Part shown: positions 1-5,389 of the stretch, in pieces
Position numbering within the stretch: position 1 is the first letter of the stretch
Layout of the letters: the number at the start of each line of letters is the position of its first letter
Assembly: GCA_964537965.1 (NCBI GenBank)
Contig: CAZIDB010000276.1
Coordinates: 1 to 5,848, forward strand
Length of the DNA stretch: 5,848 nt
Source: SURF-24 sp964537965
GTDB taxonomy: Bacteria; Bacteroidota; Ignavibacteria; Ignavibacteriales; SURF-24
Direction of reading: 5' to 3'
Made by a program: the position numbers and the translations under genes
The notes under the pieces: generated by a model
Seen by the model: the letters and a program-made list of their open reading frames with translations, nothing else
What the model was told of the DNA's origin: nothing
Database searches by the model: none

Positions 1-49
1 GAAAAGTAATAGTGTTTTAATTCTTTTAACTTTCTAACCTTCAACCTTT

Positions 50-1678
50 TTACATCCTATCAGGTGCATCTACTCCAAGAATTTTTAATCCGTTTTTAAT
101 AATAATCTGAGTTGCAATACAAAGAGCAAGTCTCGCTTCAGCAAGATTCTTTTCTGAACCAATAATTCTGCACTGAGTATAGAAGCGATGGAACAGTGCT
201 GCTAACTCTTCAAGGTAAGCAGTTATGCGGTGCGTTTCAAAATTTTCCGCATCATATAAAATTTCTTCTTCAAACTGGTGAAGTTTTTTAAGCAGGCTTT
301 GTTCTTCAGCAGTAGTAAGAAGATCTAAATGTTCAACTGATAATTGAAGTCCTTCCTTCTCAACCATTTTCATAATAGAAGAAATTCTAGCGTGCGCATA
401 CTGAAGATAAAAAACCGGGTTCTCATCTGATTGAGTTTTAGCTAATTCAATATCAAAATTAAGATGGCTTGAAATGCTGCGCATATTAAAGAAGTATCTT
501 ACAACATCGCTCCCGACTTCATCAATAAGTTCATCCAAAGTTATATAGTTTGCCTTGCGTGTGGACATCTTTACAACTTCACCTTTATCCATTATAGTAA
601 CAAACTGATGAATAAGCACTTTAACCTTTTCAGGATCGAGGTTTAACGTTTTTATTCCGGCAAGCACATCCGGGTAAGTAGCATTATGGTCTGAACCAAA
701 GATATCAATCATCAGATCATAGCCGCGTTCATATTTTGTTTTATGGTAAGCAATATCAGGCAAACGGTAAGTTGGTTCGCCGGTGGATTTAACAATCACT
801 TTATCCTGCTCGTTGCCAAGCTCCGTAAGTTTTAACCAAACAGCGCCATCCTTTTCATAGGAAAGATCTTTCTGCTTAAAGTAAGCAAGCAATTCTTTTA
901 TTTTACCTTCTTCATATAAACTATTTTCATTAAAGTAATTCTGGAAATGAATTCTAATTCTTGATAATGTTTTATTAATATCCTTGAAGATTTCTCTTTC
1001 AGCAGTTTCTTTAAATTTACCTTCAGCTGGTTCATCAGCAAGTTTGTCACCAAATTCATCAATCAGGCTTTTGGCAATATCTTTAATGTAATCACCCTGG
1101 TAGTAATCTTCTGGGAACACAATTTCTTTACCGAGTTGTTCAAGGTAACGCAGCCTAACAGAATCACCAAGCACACGCATTTGCCTGCCAGCGTTGTTAA
1201 AATAATATTCCCTGTCAACCTTATAACCAATCCATTCAAGTAAGCTTGCGACTGTATCACCATAAACTGCATTACGTCCGTGGCCAACTGTTAACGGACC
1301 CGTAGGATTTGCAGAAACAAATTCAACCATAGCTTTTTTACCGGAATACTTTTCAGACTTACCAAAGTCTTCTTTTTCATTAATAATTTCTTTTACAATC
1401 TCTGAAACAAATAAAGGAGTAAAATGGAAATTAATAAATCCCGGTCCTGCAATTTCTATCTTGGATATTTTTGCTTCATCATATTTCAGGTTGTTAATAA
1501 TTTCTGATGCAATCTCTTTCGGATTTCTTTTAAGCTTTTTGGTTAATAGCATAGCTGCATTTGTAGAAAGGTCTCCGTGTGCAGAGATATTCGGTATACT
1601 GAATATAAGATTAACGTCTTTTAAATAATCTAATCGATCAGATAAATCTGAAAATATTTCATTTAAATACTTTTTCAA
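50..1678 (-). CDS. argS: Arginyl-tRNA synthetase (class I)
   Basis: This cytoplasmic enzyme attaches arginine to tRNA-Arg using ATP. The 542-residue product has the normal length and full domain order of bacterial ArgRS. The N-terminal tRNA-binding domain spans about 1-85. The Rossmann catalytic core follows, with the HIGH-type signature A-N-P-T-G-P-L-T-V-G-H-G-R at 123-135, where Thr replaces the first His, a variant I recall from other bacterial ArgRS. The KMSK-type loop is K-M-S-T-R at 370-374. The all-alpha anticodon-binding (DALR) domain starts near Y-A-H-A-R at 427-431 and runs to the end. The start is TTG at 1678, preceded by GGAG with a 5-nt spacer. The next in-frame Met (residue 43) would remove part of the N-terminal domain, so TTG is preferred. 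The gene is the last of a likely three-gene transcript, 34 nt after rsfS. I see no terminator in the 49 bases left beyond its stop. Confidence 0.97.
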   Translation of the reverse strand: MKKYLNEIFSDLSDRLDYLKDVNLIFSIPNISAHGDLSTNAAMLLTKKLKRNPKEIASEIINNLKYDEAKISKIEIAGPGFINFHFTPLFVSEIVKEIINEKEDFGKSEKYSGKKAMVEFVSANPTGPLTVGHGRNAVYGDTVASLLEWIGYKVDREYYFNNAGRQMRVLGDSVRLRYLEQLGKEIVFPEDYYQGDYIKDIAKSLIDEFGDKLADEPAEGKFKETAEREIFKDINKTLSRIRIHFQNYFNENSLYEEGKIKELLAYFKQKDLSYEKDGAVWLKLTELGNEQDKVIVKSTGEPTYRLPDIAYHKTKYERGYDLMIDIFGSDHNATYPDVLAGIKTLNLDPEKVKVLIHQFVTIMDKGEVVKMSTRKANYITLDELIDEVGSDVVRYFFNMRSISSHLNFDIELAKTQSDENPVFYLQYAHARISSIMKMVEKEGLQLSVEHLDLLTTAEEQSLLKKLHQFEEEILYDAENFETHRITAYLEELAALFHRFYTQCRIIGSEKNLAEARLALCIATQIIIKNGLKILGVDAPDRM

Positions 1679-1712
1679 CTTTGCTCCGGAATTTTAATAG
1701 ATAAATTTCAGC

Positions 1713-2075
1713 TTATTGCTTCGGCATCTGAGGGTCTTCAATTGTTTCTGATGGAGCATCGCCCCACAGTTTTTCAAGGTTATAATAATAACGGGTTTCC
1801 GTTTTAAAGATATGAACAACAACATCAAGATAATCCAGCAAAACCCAGTTAAGCGCAGTAAATCCTTCTTTATGCCAGCATTTAATTCCTTCCATATTAA
1901 GGCCGTCTTCAATGCCGTCTGCAATTGCTTTTACCTGCGTATCTGAATCAGCAGAACAAACCAGGAAATAATCTGTAATTGAAGTAAGATTCCGAAGGTC
2001 AAGTAATTTTAAATCGCTGCCCTTTCTTGCAAATATTTGTTCTGAAATTTTTAATGCTAAATCTTTAGCGTCCAC
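1713..2075 (-). CDS. rsfS: Ribosomal silencing factor RsfS (Iojap/YbeB family)
   Basis: RsfS binds ribosomal protein uL14 on the 50S subunit and blocks joining with 30S, damping translation when nutrients are short (family knowledge). The 120-residue product covers the whole small domain. Visible family features are T-S-I-T-D-Y-F-L-V-C at 31-40, the W-H-K-E-G segment at 67-71, N-W-V-L-L-D-Y-L-D-V-V-V-H at 76-88, and the C-terminal Y-Y-Y-N-L-E-K-L-W-G at 96-105. A short polar tail of about 15 residues follows. The start is GTG at 2075. An in-frame TAA lies 12 nt upstream, so no longer start is possible, and an overlapping ATG at 2077 is out of frame. A strong AAAGGAGG (2086-2079) precedes it with a short 3-nt spacer and overlaps the stop codon of the upstream LytR_C gene, which suggests translational coupling. 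It lies between the LytR_C gene and argS. Confidence 0.94.
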   Translation of the reverse strand: MDAKDLALKISEQIFARKGSDLKLLDLRNLTSITDYFLVCSADSDTQVKAIADGIEDGLNMEGIKCWHKEGFTALNWVLLDYLDVVVHIFKTETRYYYNLEKLWGDAPSETIEDPQMPKQ

Positions 2076-2084
2076 ATTCCTCCT

Positions 2085-2579
2085 TTACCTGTAAGGTTTC
2101 AATTGATTAAAATCTTTTCCTAAAACTAAAGTCACATCAAGAAAGTAATCGTTATTAATCTGCTGGATAACATTTCCCTTTTTAACTCCAAGCACTTCCG
2201 CAACCTTCTTTGCGTTCTCAAGGTTTCCGCGTCTGTCTATAACTAAGGTATTTATAACATCACTGGAAATATAATTTCCAAGATTCACTACATCAAAACT
2301 TTTAGCTCTTAGAAATGATGTGAATTTTTCTCCGATACCGGGAACACCGCACCCGTTTAAAACTTCAAGCTGAACAACTGCAGCAGCAACATTAACCTTA
2401 CCTTCAGCAGCTTCATTTTCTGCAGGCATTAAAACTTTAATAATAATTGAGTAAAGGAGATAAAAAATAATTACCAACAGTATCGCAATGGAAAGATTTA
2501 AAAAGAGATTTTTAGCTGATGTTTTAGAATCAACTTTAGAAGCAGAAGCTTTGGGATTAGAACTTTTGTTTACCTTCAA
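2085..2579 (-). CDS. Membrane-anchored LytR_C-domain protein
   Basis: The 164-residue product has a short basic, Ser/Lys-rich cytoplasmic start (1-23), one strongly hydrophobic membrane segment (about 24-50), a linker, and a C-terminal domain beginning L-E-V-L-N-G-C-G-V-P-G at 71-81. That motif, with the following F-D-V-V-N-L-G-N (95-102) and V-I-D-R-R-G (113-118), matches the LytR_C family (the C-terminal domain of LytR-CpsA-Psr proteins). Here it stands alone, without the LCP catalytic domain, so the protein is not itself a wall-polymer ligase and its role is unknown. The domain probably faces the periplasm, given one anchor and a basic N-terminus. The start appears to be TTG at 2579. No in-frame ATG occurs before residue 51, which lies past the anchor, and a terminator hairpin sits just upstream. 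No clear ribosome-binding site is seen. It is the first gene of a likely cluster, with rsfS 9 nt downstream in the same frame. Confidence 0.82.
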   Translation of the reverse strand: MKVNKSSNPKASASKVDSKTSAKNLFLNLSIAILLVIIFYLLYSIIIKVLMPAENEAAEGKVNVAAAVVQLEVLNGCGVPGIGEKFTSFLRAKSFDVVNLGNYISSDVINTLVIDRRGNLENAKKVAEVLGVKKGNVIQQINNDYFLDVTLVLGKDFNQLKPYR

Positions 2580-2600
2580 GATGTATATTCTTTTTGTTAT

Positions 2601-2627
2601 AAAAAAACCGAGGTTCCTCGGTCCTTT
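2601..2627 (-). terminator. Intrinsic terminator after the exported-protein gene
   Basis: Read on the minus strand, ACCGAG, the tetraloop GAAC and CTCGGT form a perfect GC-rich 6-bp stem, extendable outward by two G-U and three A-T pairs. The stem is followed directly by a run of seven T (complement of 2607-2601). It starts 22-27 nt past the stop codon of the 161-residue exported-protein gene. It also lies only 21 nt before the LytR_C gene start, so it separates the two genes transcriptionally unless read through. Confidence 0.85.
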
Positions 2628-2649
2628 ATTAATTAATATTTACTTCCTT

Positions 2650-3135
2650 TCACCAACCCAACCAGTTATCATAAAAATACCCGCGGTTGTACCTTGAAAA
2701 TCCATATGAGCCACCAAAAGGATAACTTCTGTACTGAACACTCATAGTTACGTTTTCCCACGGTTTGTAATTCAGTTCAGCTTTAGTCAGATATATTCCA
2801 TTTAATTGATTTGCAAAATCTTTTCCAAATGAATTGTAGGGTGAATTAACCAAACTTACATCTGCACTGATATTCAGGTTGTCTGTAAATTTATAAAGCA
2901 TACTGTTTGTATAAACTCCTAACGCCATTCCCTGGTTTCCGAATGCGGAATAGGATAAATCAACCGTATGTTTCATAGAAAAATTATTTGGGTTTATAAA
3001 TCCAAGGACTAAACTTGGAACAGTATTTCTAACTAAACCATCATGCATAGTTGGTTGATTCTCAACCTGTTCTCTGAACTGGGCAAACATAACATTACAA
3101 AAAGTTATTGCAACGATGATGATTATTTTTTTCAT
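2650..3135 (-). CDS. Small exported beta-rich protein of unknown function
   Basis: I do not recognise a named family. The 161-residue product begins with a clear Sec signal peptide: M-K-K, a hydrophobic core (Ile4-Met16) and a likely cleavage after F-A at 17-18. The mature part is rich in aromatic and alternating polar/non-polar residues (for example 56-64, 77-82, 88-95 and 119-137), as expected for beta strands. It carries P-S-L-V-L-G-F-I-N-P-N-N-F at 40-52 and ends in Trp, and an aromatic last residue is typical of outer-membrane barrels. Its length would allow only a small barrel (about eight strands), so it is either a small outer-membrane protein or a periplasmic beta protein. The start ATG is supported by AGGAA (3148-3144) with an 8-nt spacer. 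It has its own sigma70-like promoter and a terminator, so it appears to be monocistronic. Confidence 0.75.
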   Translation of the reverse strand: MKKIIIIVAITFCNVMFAQFREQVENQPTMHDGLVRNTVPSLVLGFINPNNFSMKHTVDLSYSAFGNQGMALGVYTNSMLYKFTDNLNISADVSLVNSPYNSFGKDFANQLNGIYLTKAELNYKPWENVTMSVQYRSYPFGGSYGFSRYNRGYFYDNWLGW

Positions 3136-3159
3136 ATTACTTATTCCTTTTCCGAAACA

Positions 3160-3188
3160 ATTTTACTTAAAAGAAACAAAAAAATCAA
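3160..3188 (-). promoter_or_regulatory. Sigma70-like promoter of the exported-protein gene
   Basis: On the minus strand, TTGATT (3188-3183) and TAAAAT (3165-3160) are separated by exactly 17 nt. They match the TTGACA and TATAAT consensus at 4 and 5 of 6 positions. Transcription would start near 3153, just before the AGGAA ribosome-binding site and about 18 nt before the ATG. The base composition here is AT-rich, so a chance match is possible, but spacing and position are both right. Confidence 0.45.
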
Positions 3189-3225
3189 TTTACTTTTAAT
3201 TTATACACCGGTAATCCGGAAAGGT

Positions 3226-3579
3226 TCAGTCATTTTTAATTTTATTTTCTTTATCAACAAGAACAACTTTCGGAGTAAAATATTTCGCTTCATCTTCTGT
3301 CATCAAACAATAAGCTATAATAATCACCTCATCACCAACAGCACCTAACCTTGCTGCCGGACCATTCAAACAGATTATTCCGCTTCCTGCAGGACCTTCT
3401 AATGTATAAGTTTCTAACCTGCTGCCGTTATTAACATTTACAACCTGAACTTTCTCACCAACAAGTATCCCGGATGCATCAAGAAGATTTTTATCAATCG
3501 TTATGCTGCCTTCGTAATATAGTTCACTTAATGTAACCGTAGCGCGATGAATTTTTGACTTAAACATTTCAACAAGCAT
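3226..3579 (-). CDS. panD: Aspartate 1-decarboxylase proenzyme
   Basis: PanD converts L-aspartate to beta-alanine for pantothenate and coenzyme A synthesis. The proenzyme cleaves itself between Gly24 and Ser25 to create a pyruvoyl group on the new alpha-chain. Numbered from the ATG at 3579, all key residues fall on the canonical E. coli positions: Lys9, His11, the Y-E-G-S cleavage site with Gly24-Ser25, Arg54, Tyr58 and Asn72 (in L-N-G). A second ATG lies one codon upstream (3582). I chose 3579 because it gives the family numbering, but either could be used, since the ribosome-binding site is weak. The product is 117 residues, a little shorter at the C-terminus than the 126-residue E. coli enzyme. 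No pantothenate gene neighbours it here. It is transcribed divergently from the trp leader, so the two share a control region. No convincing terminator follows it. Confidence 0.96.
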   Translation of the reverse strand: MLVEMFKSKIHRATVTLSELYYEGSITIDKNLLDASGILVGEKVQVVNVNNGSRLETYTLEGPAGSGIICLNGPAARLGAVGDEVIIIAYCLMTEDEAKYFTPKVVLVDKENKIKND

Positions 3580-3643
3580 CATTCAATTCCATTTTAATTT
3601 AAAAATCAGCGTATTAAACAGCCGAATCACTGCGATAAATATC

Positions 3644-3662
3644 AATAAAAAATTTTTTTATT
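3644..3662. repeat. AT-only inverted repeat in the divergent panD/trp control region
   Basis: AATAAAAAA (3644-3652) and TTTTTTATT (3654-3662) are perfect 9-bp inverted arms around a single T. The palindrome lies between the divergent panD and trp leader starts, about 20 bp upstream of the possible trp -35. It could be a bent A-tract or UP-like element serving either gene, or just a product of the AT-rich composition. The rest of the gap between panD and the leader (3583-3724) shows no other gene or clear operator. Confidence 0.3.
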
Positions 3663-3681
3663 ACAAATTTTTGCCGGACTC

Positions 3682-3710
3682 TTGATTTCTTAAAGATTTT
3701 TCGATTTATT
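3682..3710 (+). promoter_or_regulatory. Possible promoter of the trp leader-trpEG transcript
   Basis: TTGATT (3682-3687) and TTTATT (3705-3710) are 17 nt apart and each matches the sigma70 consensus at 4 of 6 positions. The -35 hexamer is identical to that proposed for the exported-protein gene. Transcription would start near 3717, only about 8 nt before the ATG at 3725. If that is right, the leader peptide may be almost leaderless or may start at the internal ATG at 3761. The match is weak in this AT-rich gap. Confidence 0.25.
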
Positions 3711-3724
3711 AATAACAAGATTTT

Positions 3725-3808
3725 ATGAAAAATAGCAAAACATATTATTTCACTTTTAGCATGCTCTTTTGGGCATTTTGGTGGTTTATACCCTTAAGTA
3801 GTACATAG
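3725..3808 (+). CDS. trpL: Tryptophan leader peptide (attenuator sensor)
   Basis: This small ORF of 27 codons ends in TAG at 3806-3808 and lies upstream of trpE on the same strand. Its distinctive core is M-L-F-W-A-F-W-W-F-I-P at residues 13-23, with Trp codons at 3770-3772, 3779-3781 and 3782-3784. Three Trp in 27 residues contrasts with one (W451) in the 493-residue TrpE and none in the visible part of TrpG. The peptide is presumably not functional as a protein. Its translation measures the supply of charged tRNA-Trp, as in the classic enterobacterial trpL. The start could be ATG 3725 (full peptide, weak ribosome-binding site) or ATG 3761, which would give a 15-residue peptide close to the 14 residues of E. 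coli TrpL. The stop codon falls exactly at the beginning of the RNA segment that forms the antiterminator, which strongly supports the regulatory reading. Confidence 0.8.
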   Translation: MKNSKTYYFTFSMLFWAFWWFIPLSST

Positions 3809-3864
3809 TGAAATAAGATATAGTTTTAAATATAACAACCCTTCTTAGTTCACTAGGAAGGGTT
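3745..3864 (+). promoter_or_regulatory. trp transcription attenuator with alternative hairpins
   Basis: Three competing pairings are visible. Segment 1 (3745-3754) pairs perfectly over 10 bp with segment 2 (3807-3816). Segment 2 (3806-3818) pairs with segment 3 (3843-3855) through 12 Watson-Crick pairs and one A-G mismatch, forming an antiterminator. The left terminator arm (3837-3848), which overlaps segment 3, pairs with segment 4 (3853-3864) to form a terminator. The antiterminator uses half of the left arm, the loop and part of the right arm of the terminator, so the two cannot coexist. The last Trp codon ends 21 nt before segment 2, so a ribosome stalled there should leave segment 2 free. 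A ribosome at the stop codon (3806-3808) would cover it. This is the logic of ribosome-mediated attenuation. The pairings are seen in the sequence; their use in the cell is inferred. Confidence 0.82.
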
Positions 3865-3871
3865 TTTTTTT
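3837..3871 (+). terminator. Intrinsic terminator of the trp leader
   Basis: AACCCTTCTTAG (3837-3848), the loop TTCA (3849-3852) and CTAGGAAGGGTT (3853-3864) form a 12-bp stem with a single G-U pair. Nine T follow (3863-3871), the first two lying in the stem. It ends 36 nt before the trpE start codon, where no upstream structural gene on this strand needs terminating. It therefore most likely acts as the regulated stop of the attenuator. Confidence 0.92.
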
Positions 3872-3907
3872 GGATTTACATAAAAATTAATTAACAGGAA
3901 ATAACAA

Positions 3908-5389
3908 ATGACATTGGAAGAATTCAAAAGACTGGCTAAAGAGTTTAATTTTATCCCGGTTTACGAAAAAGTAACTGCGGATTTACTCACACCTGTTCTT
4001 GCTTACCTTAGATTAAGGAAGACGAATTCTCAATGTTTTTTATTGGAATCCGTTGAAGCCAAAGAAAGTCTTGGAAGATATTCATTCATCGGTATAAACC
4101 CGGTTCAATCATTTCAAAACAAAGGACTTAAACTTACAATCAATTTAAAAGGGAAAAAATCAGAAATCGATCAGGACATTTTTCAATTTCTTAAAACAGA
4201 AATGGGTAAAAGAAAGCATCCAAATCTTCCGGAACTTCCATCATTTACAGGTGGAATCGTAGGCTACCTTGGATATGAAAACATTGCTTTGATAGAAAAT
4301 GTCTTAAGTTTTGAAACTGACCAGGATGAAATTCCTGATTCAATCTTTGGGATATATGATACAGTAATAGCTTTTGATCATTATAAACACCAGATGATTT
4401 TAATTACAAATGTTGAAATAACAGGAACATCAGATTCAGATCTCAATAAAGCTTTCAACTCTGCCAAATCAATACTAAAAAAAATTAAAACCAAGCTCAA
4501 AGACCCAATTACTATTCAATCTGATTTTAAATCAGAAGGAACAATAAAAGAAAATATTTCCGATGAGACATTTCACGAATTAGTTGAGCTAAGCAAAAAG
4601 AATATTCTTGAAGGGGATATCTTCCAGATTGTTTTATCAAAAAGATTTTCCGCAAAGTACACAGGCGATTTATTTAATGTTTACCGAGCATTAAGAATTA
4701 TCAATCCTTCACCTTATATGTACTTTCTTGAATTTGAAAACCAATTTACTATTATCGGTACTTCGCCTGAAAACCTTGTAAAAGTGAAAGACAGAGTAGC
4801 AGAAGTTTTACCGATTGCCGGTACAAGAAGAAGAGGTAATTCAAAAGAAGAAGACGTTGCACTTGAAGAAAATTTGTTAAATGATCCTAAAGAACAAGCT
4901 GAACATGTAATGCTTGTTGACTTAGGGAGAAATGATCTTGGCAGAGTTTGTAAATATGATACTATTAAAGTTGTTGAGCAGATGAAAGTCCAGAGATTTT
5001 CTCATGTGATGCATCTCGTTTCAAAAGTTCAGGGAAAATTGGATAATGATAAGGATTGCATTGATACTCTTAAAGCCTGCTTTCCTGCCGGAACAGTAAC
5101 GGGTGCTCCTAAAATTCGTGCTATGCAACTAATAAAAGATTACGAAAAGCTAAACAGAAATGTTTATGCGGGAGCAGTCGGTTATATTGATTTTTCCGGT
5201 AACCTTGATATGTGCATTGCTATAAGAACTTTGTTTGCAATCGGGGATAAAGTAATCTGGCAGGCAGGTGCAGGAATTGTAGCGGACAGCATTCCTAAAC
5301 TTGAATCAAAAGAAATAAAAAATAAATCGGCTGTGTTAAAACAAGCATTGGAATATGCAGAGGTAATAGATGAAGATTTTGGTAATTGA
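3908..5389 (+). CDS. trpE: Anthranilate synthase component I
   Basis: TrpE makes anthranilate from chorismate, using ammonia released from glutamine by TrpG; this is the first committed step of tryptophan synthesis. The 493-residue product has the usual length. The N-terminal domain (about 15-165) carries L-L-E-S at 45-48, the element that binds Trp for feedback inhibition. The C-terminal chorismate-binding domain (about 215-480) shows G-D-I-F-Q-I-V-L-S at 236-244, G-T-S-P-E-N-L at 284-290, P-I-A-G-T-R-R-R-G at 302-310, D-L-G-R-N-D-L-G-R at 338-346, F-P-A-G-T-V-T-G-A-P-K at 392-402 and Q-A-G-A-G-I-V-A-D-S at 452-461. These fit TrpE, and the TrpG overlap, Trp-binding element and Trp leader argue against aminodeoxychorismate synthase PabB. 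The start ATG has AGGAA (3896-3900) 7 nt upstream. Control is probably double: attenuation before the gene and feedback on the enzyme. Confidence 0.97.
   Translation: MTLEEFKRLAKEFNFIPVYEKVTADLLTPVLAYLRLRKTNSQCFLLESVEAKESLGRYSFIGINPVQSFQNKGLKLTINLKGKKSEIDQDIFQFLKTEMGKRKHPNLPELPSFTGGIVGYLGYENIALIENVLSFETDQDEIPDSIFGIYDTVIAFDHYKHQMILITNVEITGTSDSDLNKAFNSAKSILKKIKTKLKDPITIQSDFKSEGTIKENISDETFHELVELSKKNILEGDIFQIVLSKRFSAKYTGDLFNVYRALRIINPSPYMYFLEFENQFTIIGTSPENLVKVKDRVAEVLPIAGTRRRGNSKEEDVALEENLLNDPKEQAEHVMLVDLGRNDLGRVCKYDTIKVVEQMKVQRFSHVMHLVSKVQGKLDNDKDCIDTLKACFPAGTVTGAPKIRAMQLIKDYEKLNRNVYAGAVGYIDFSGNLDMCIAIRTLFAIGDKVIWQAGAGIVADSIPKLESKEIKNKSAVLKQALEYAEVIDEDFGN

Noticed and set aside
1..49. Possible terminator after argS.
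   Set aside because: There is no inverted repeat with a following T run in these bases, and the window ends too soon to judge.
1063..1287. Open frame of 74 codons overlapping argS on the minus strand.
   Set aside because: It lies wholly inside argS in another frame and has no recognisable features.
1694..1924. Open frame of 76 codons overlapping rsfS.
   Set aside because: It is a shadow of rsfS, whose own frame carries clear family motifs.
2488..2697. Plus-strand open frame across the terminator and the LytR_C gene start.
   Set aside because: It runs antisense through two supported genes and a hairpin, with low-complexity hydrophobic content.
3207..3222. CCGG-ATTA-CCGG hairpin just after panD as a terminator.
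   Set aside because: The stem is only 4 bp and no T run follows it on the minus strand.
3043..3348. Plus-strand open frame antisense to panD and the exported-protein gene.
   Set aside because: It is antisense to two genes with strong evidence, and its Ile/Asn/Phe-rich product looks like an AT-rich reading artefact.
3583..3662. Sigma70 promoter for panD on the minus strand.
   Set aside because: TTTAAT and TAAAAT look like -10 elements, but no -35 lies at 16-18 nt spacing. AT richness makes such hexamers common.
3783..3840. Alternative pairing of GGTTTATA (3783-3790) with TATAACAACC (3831-3840), which would also open the terminator base.
   Set aside because: It has only 8 pairs with a 2-nt bulge and is weaker than the 12-pair antiterminator. 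A ribosome stalled on the Trp codons would cover its left arm.
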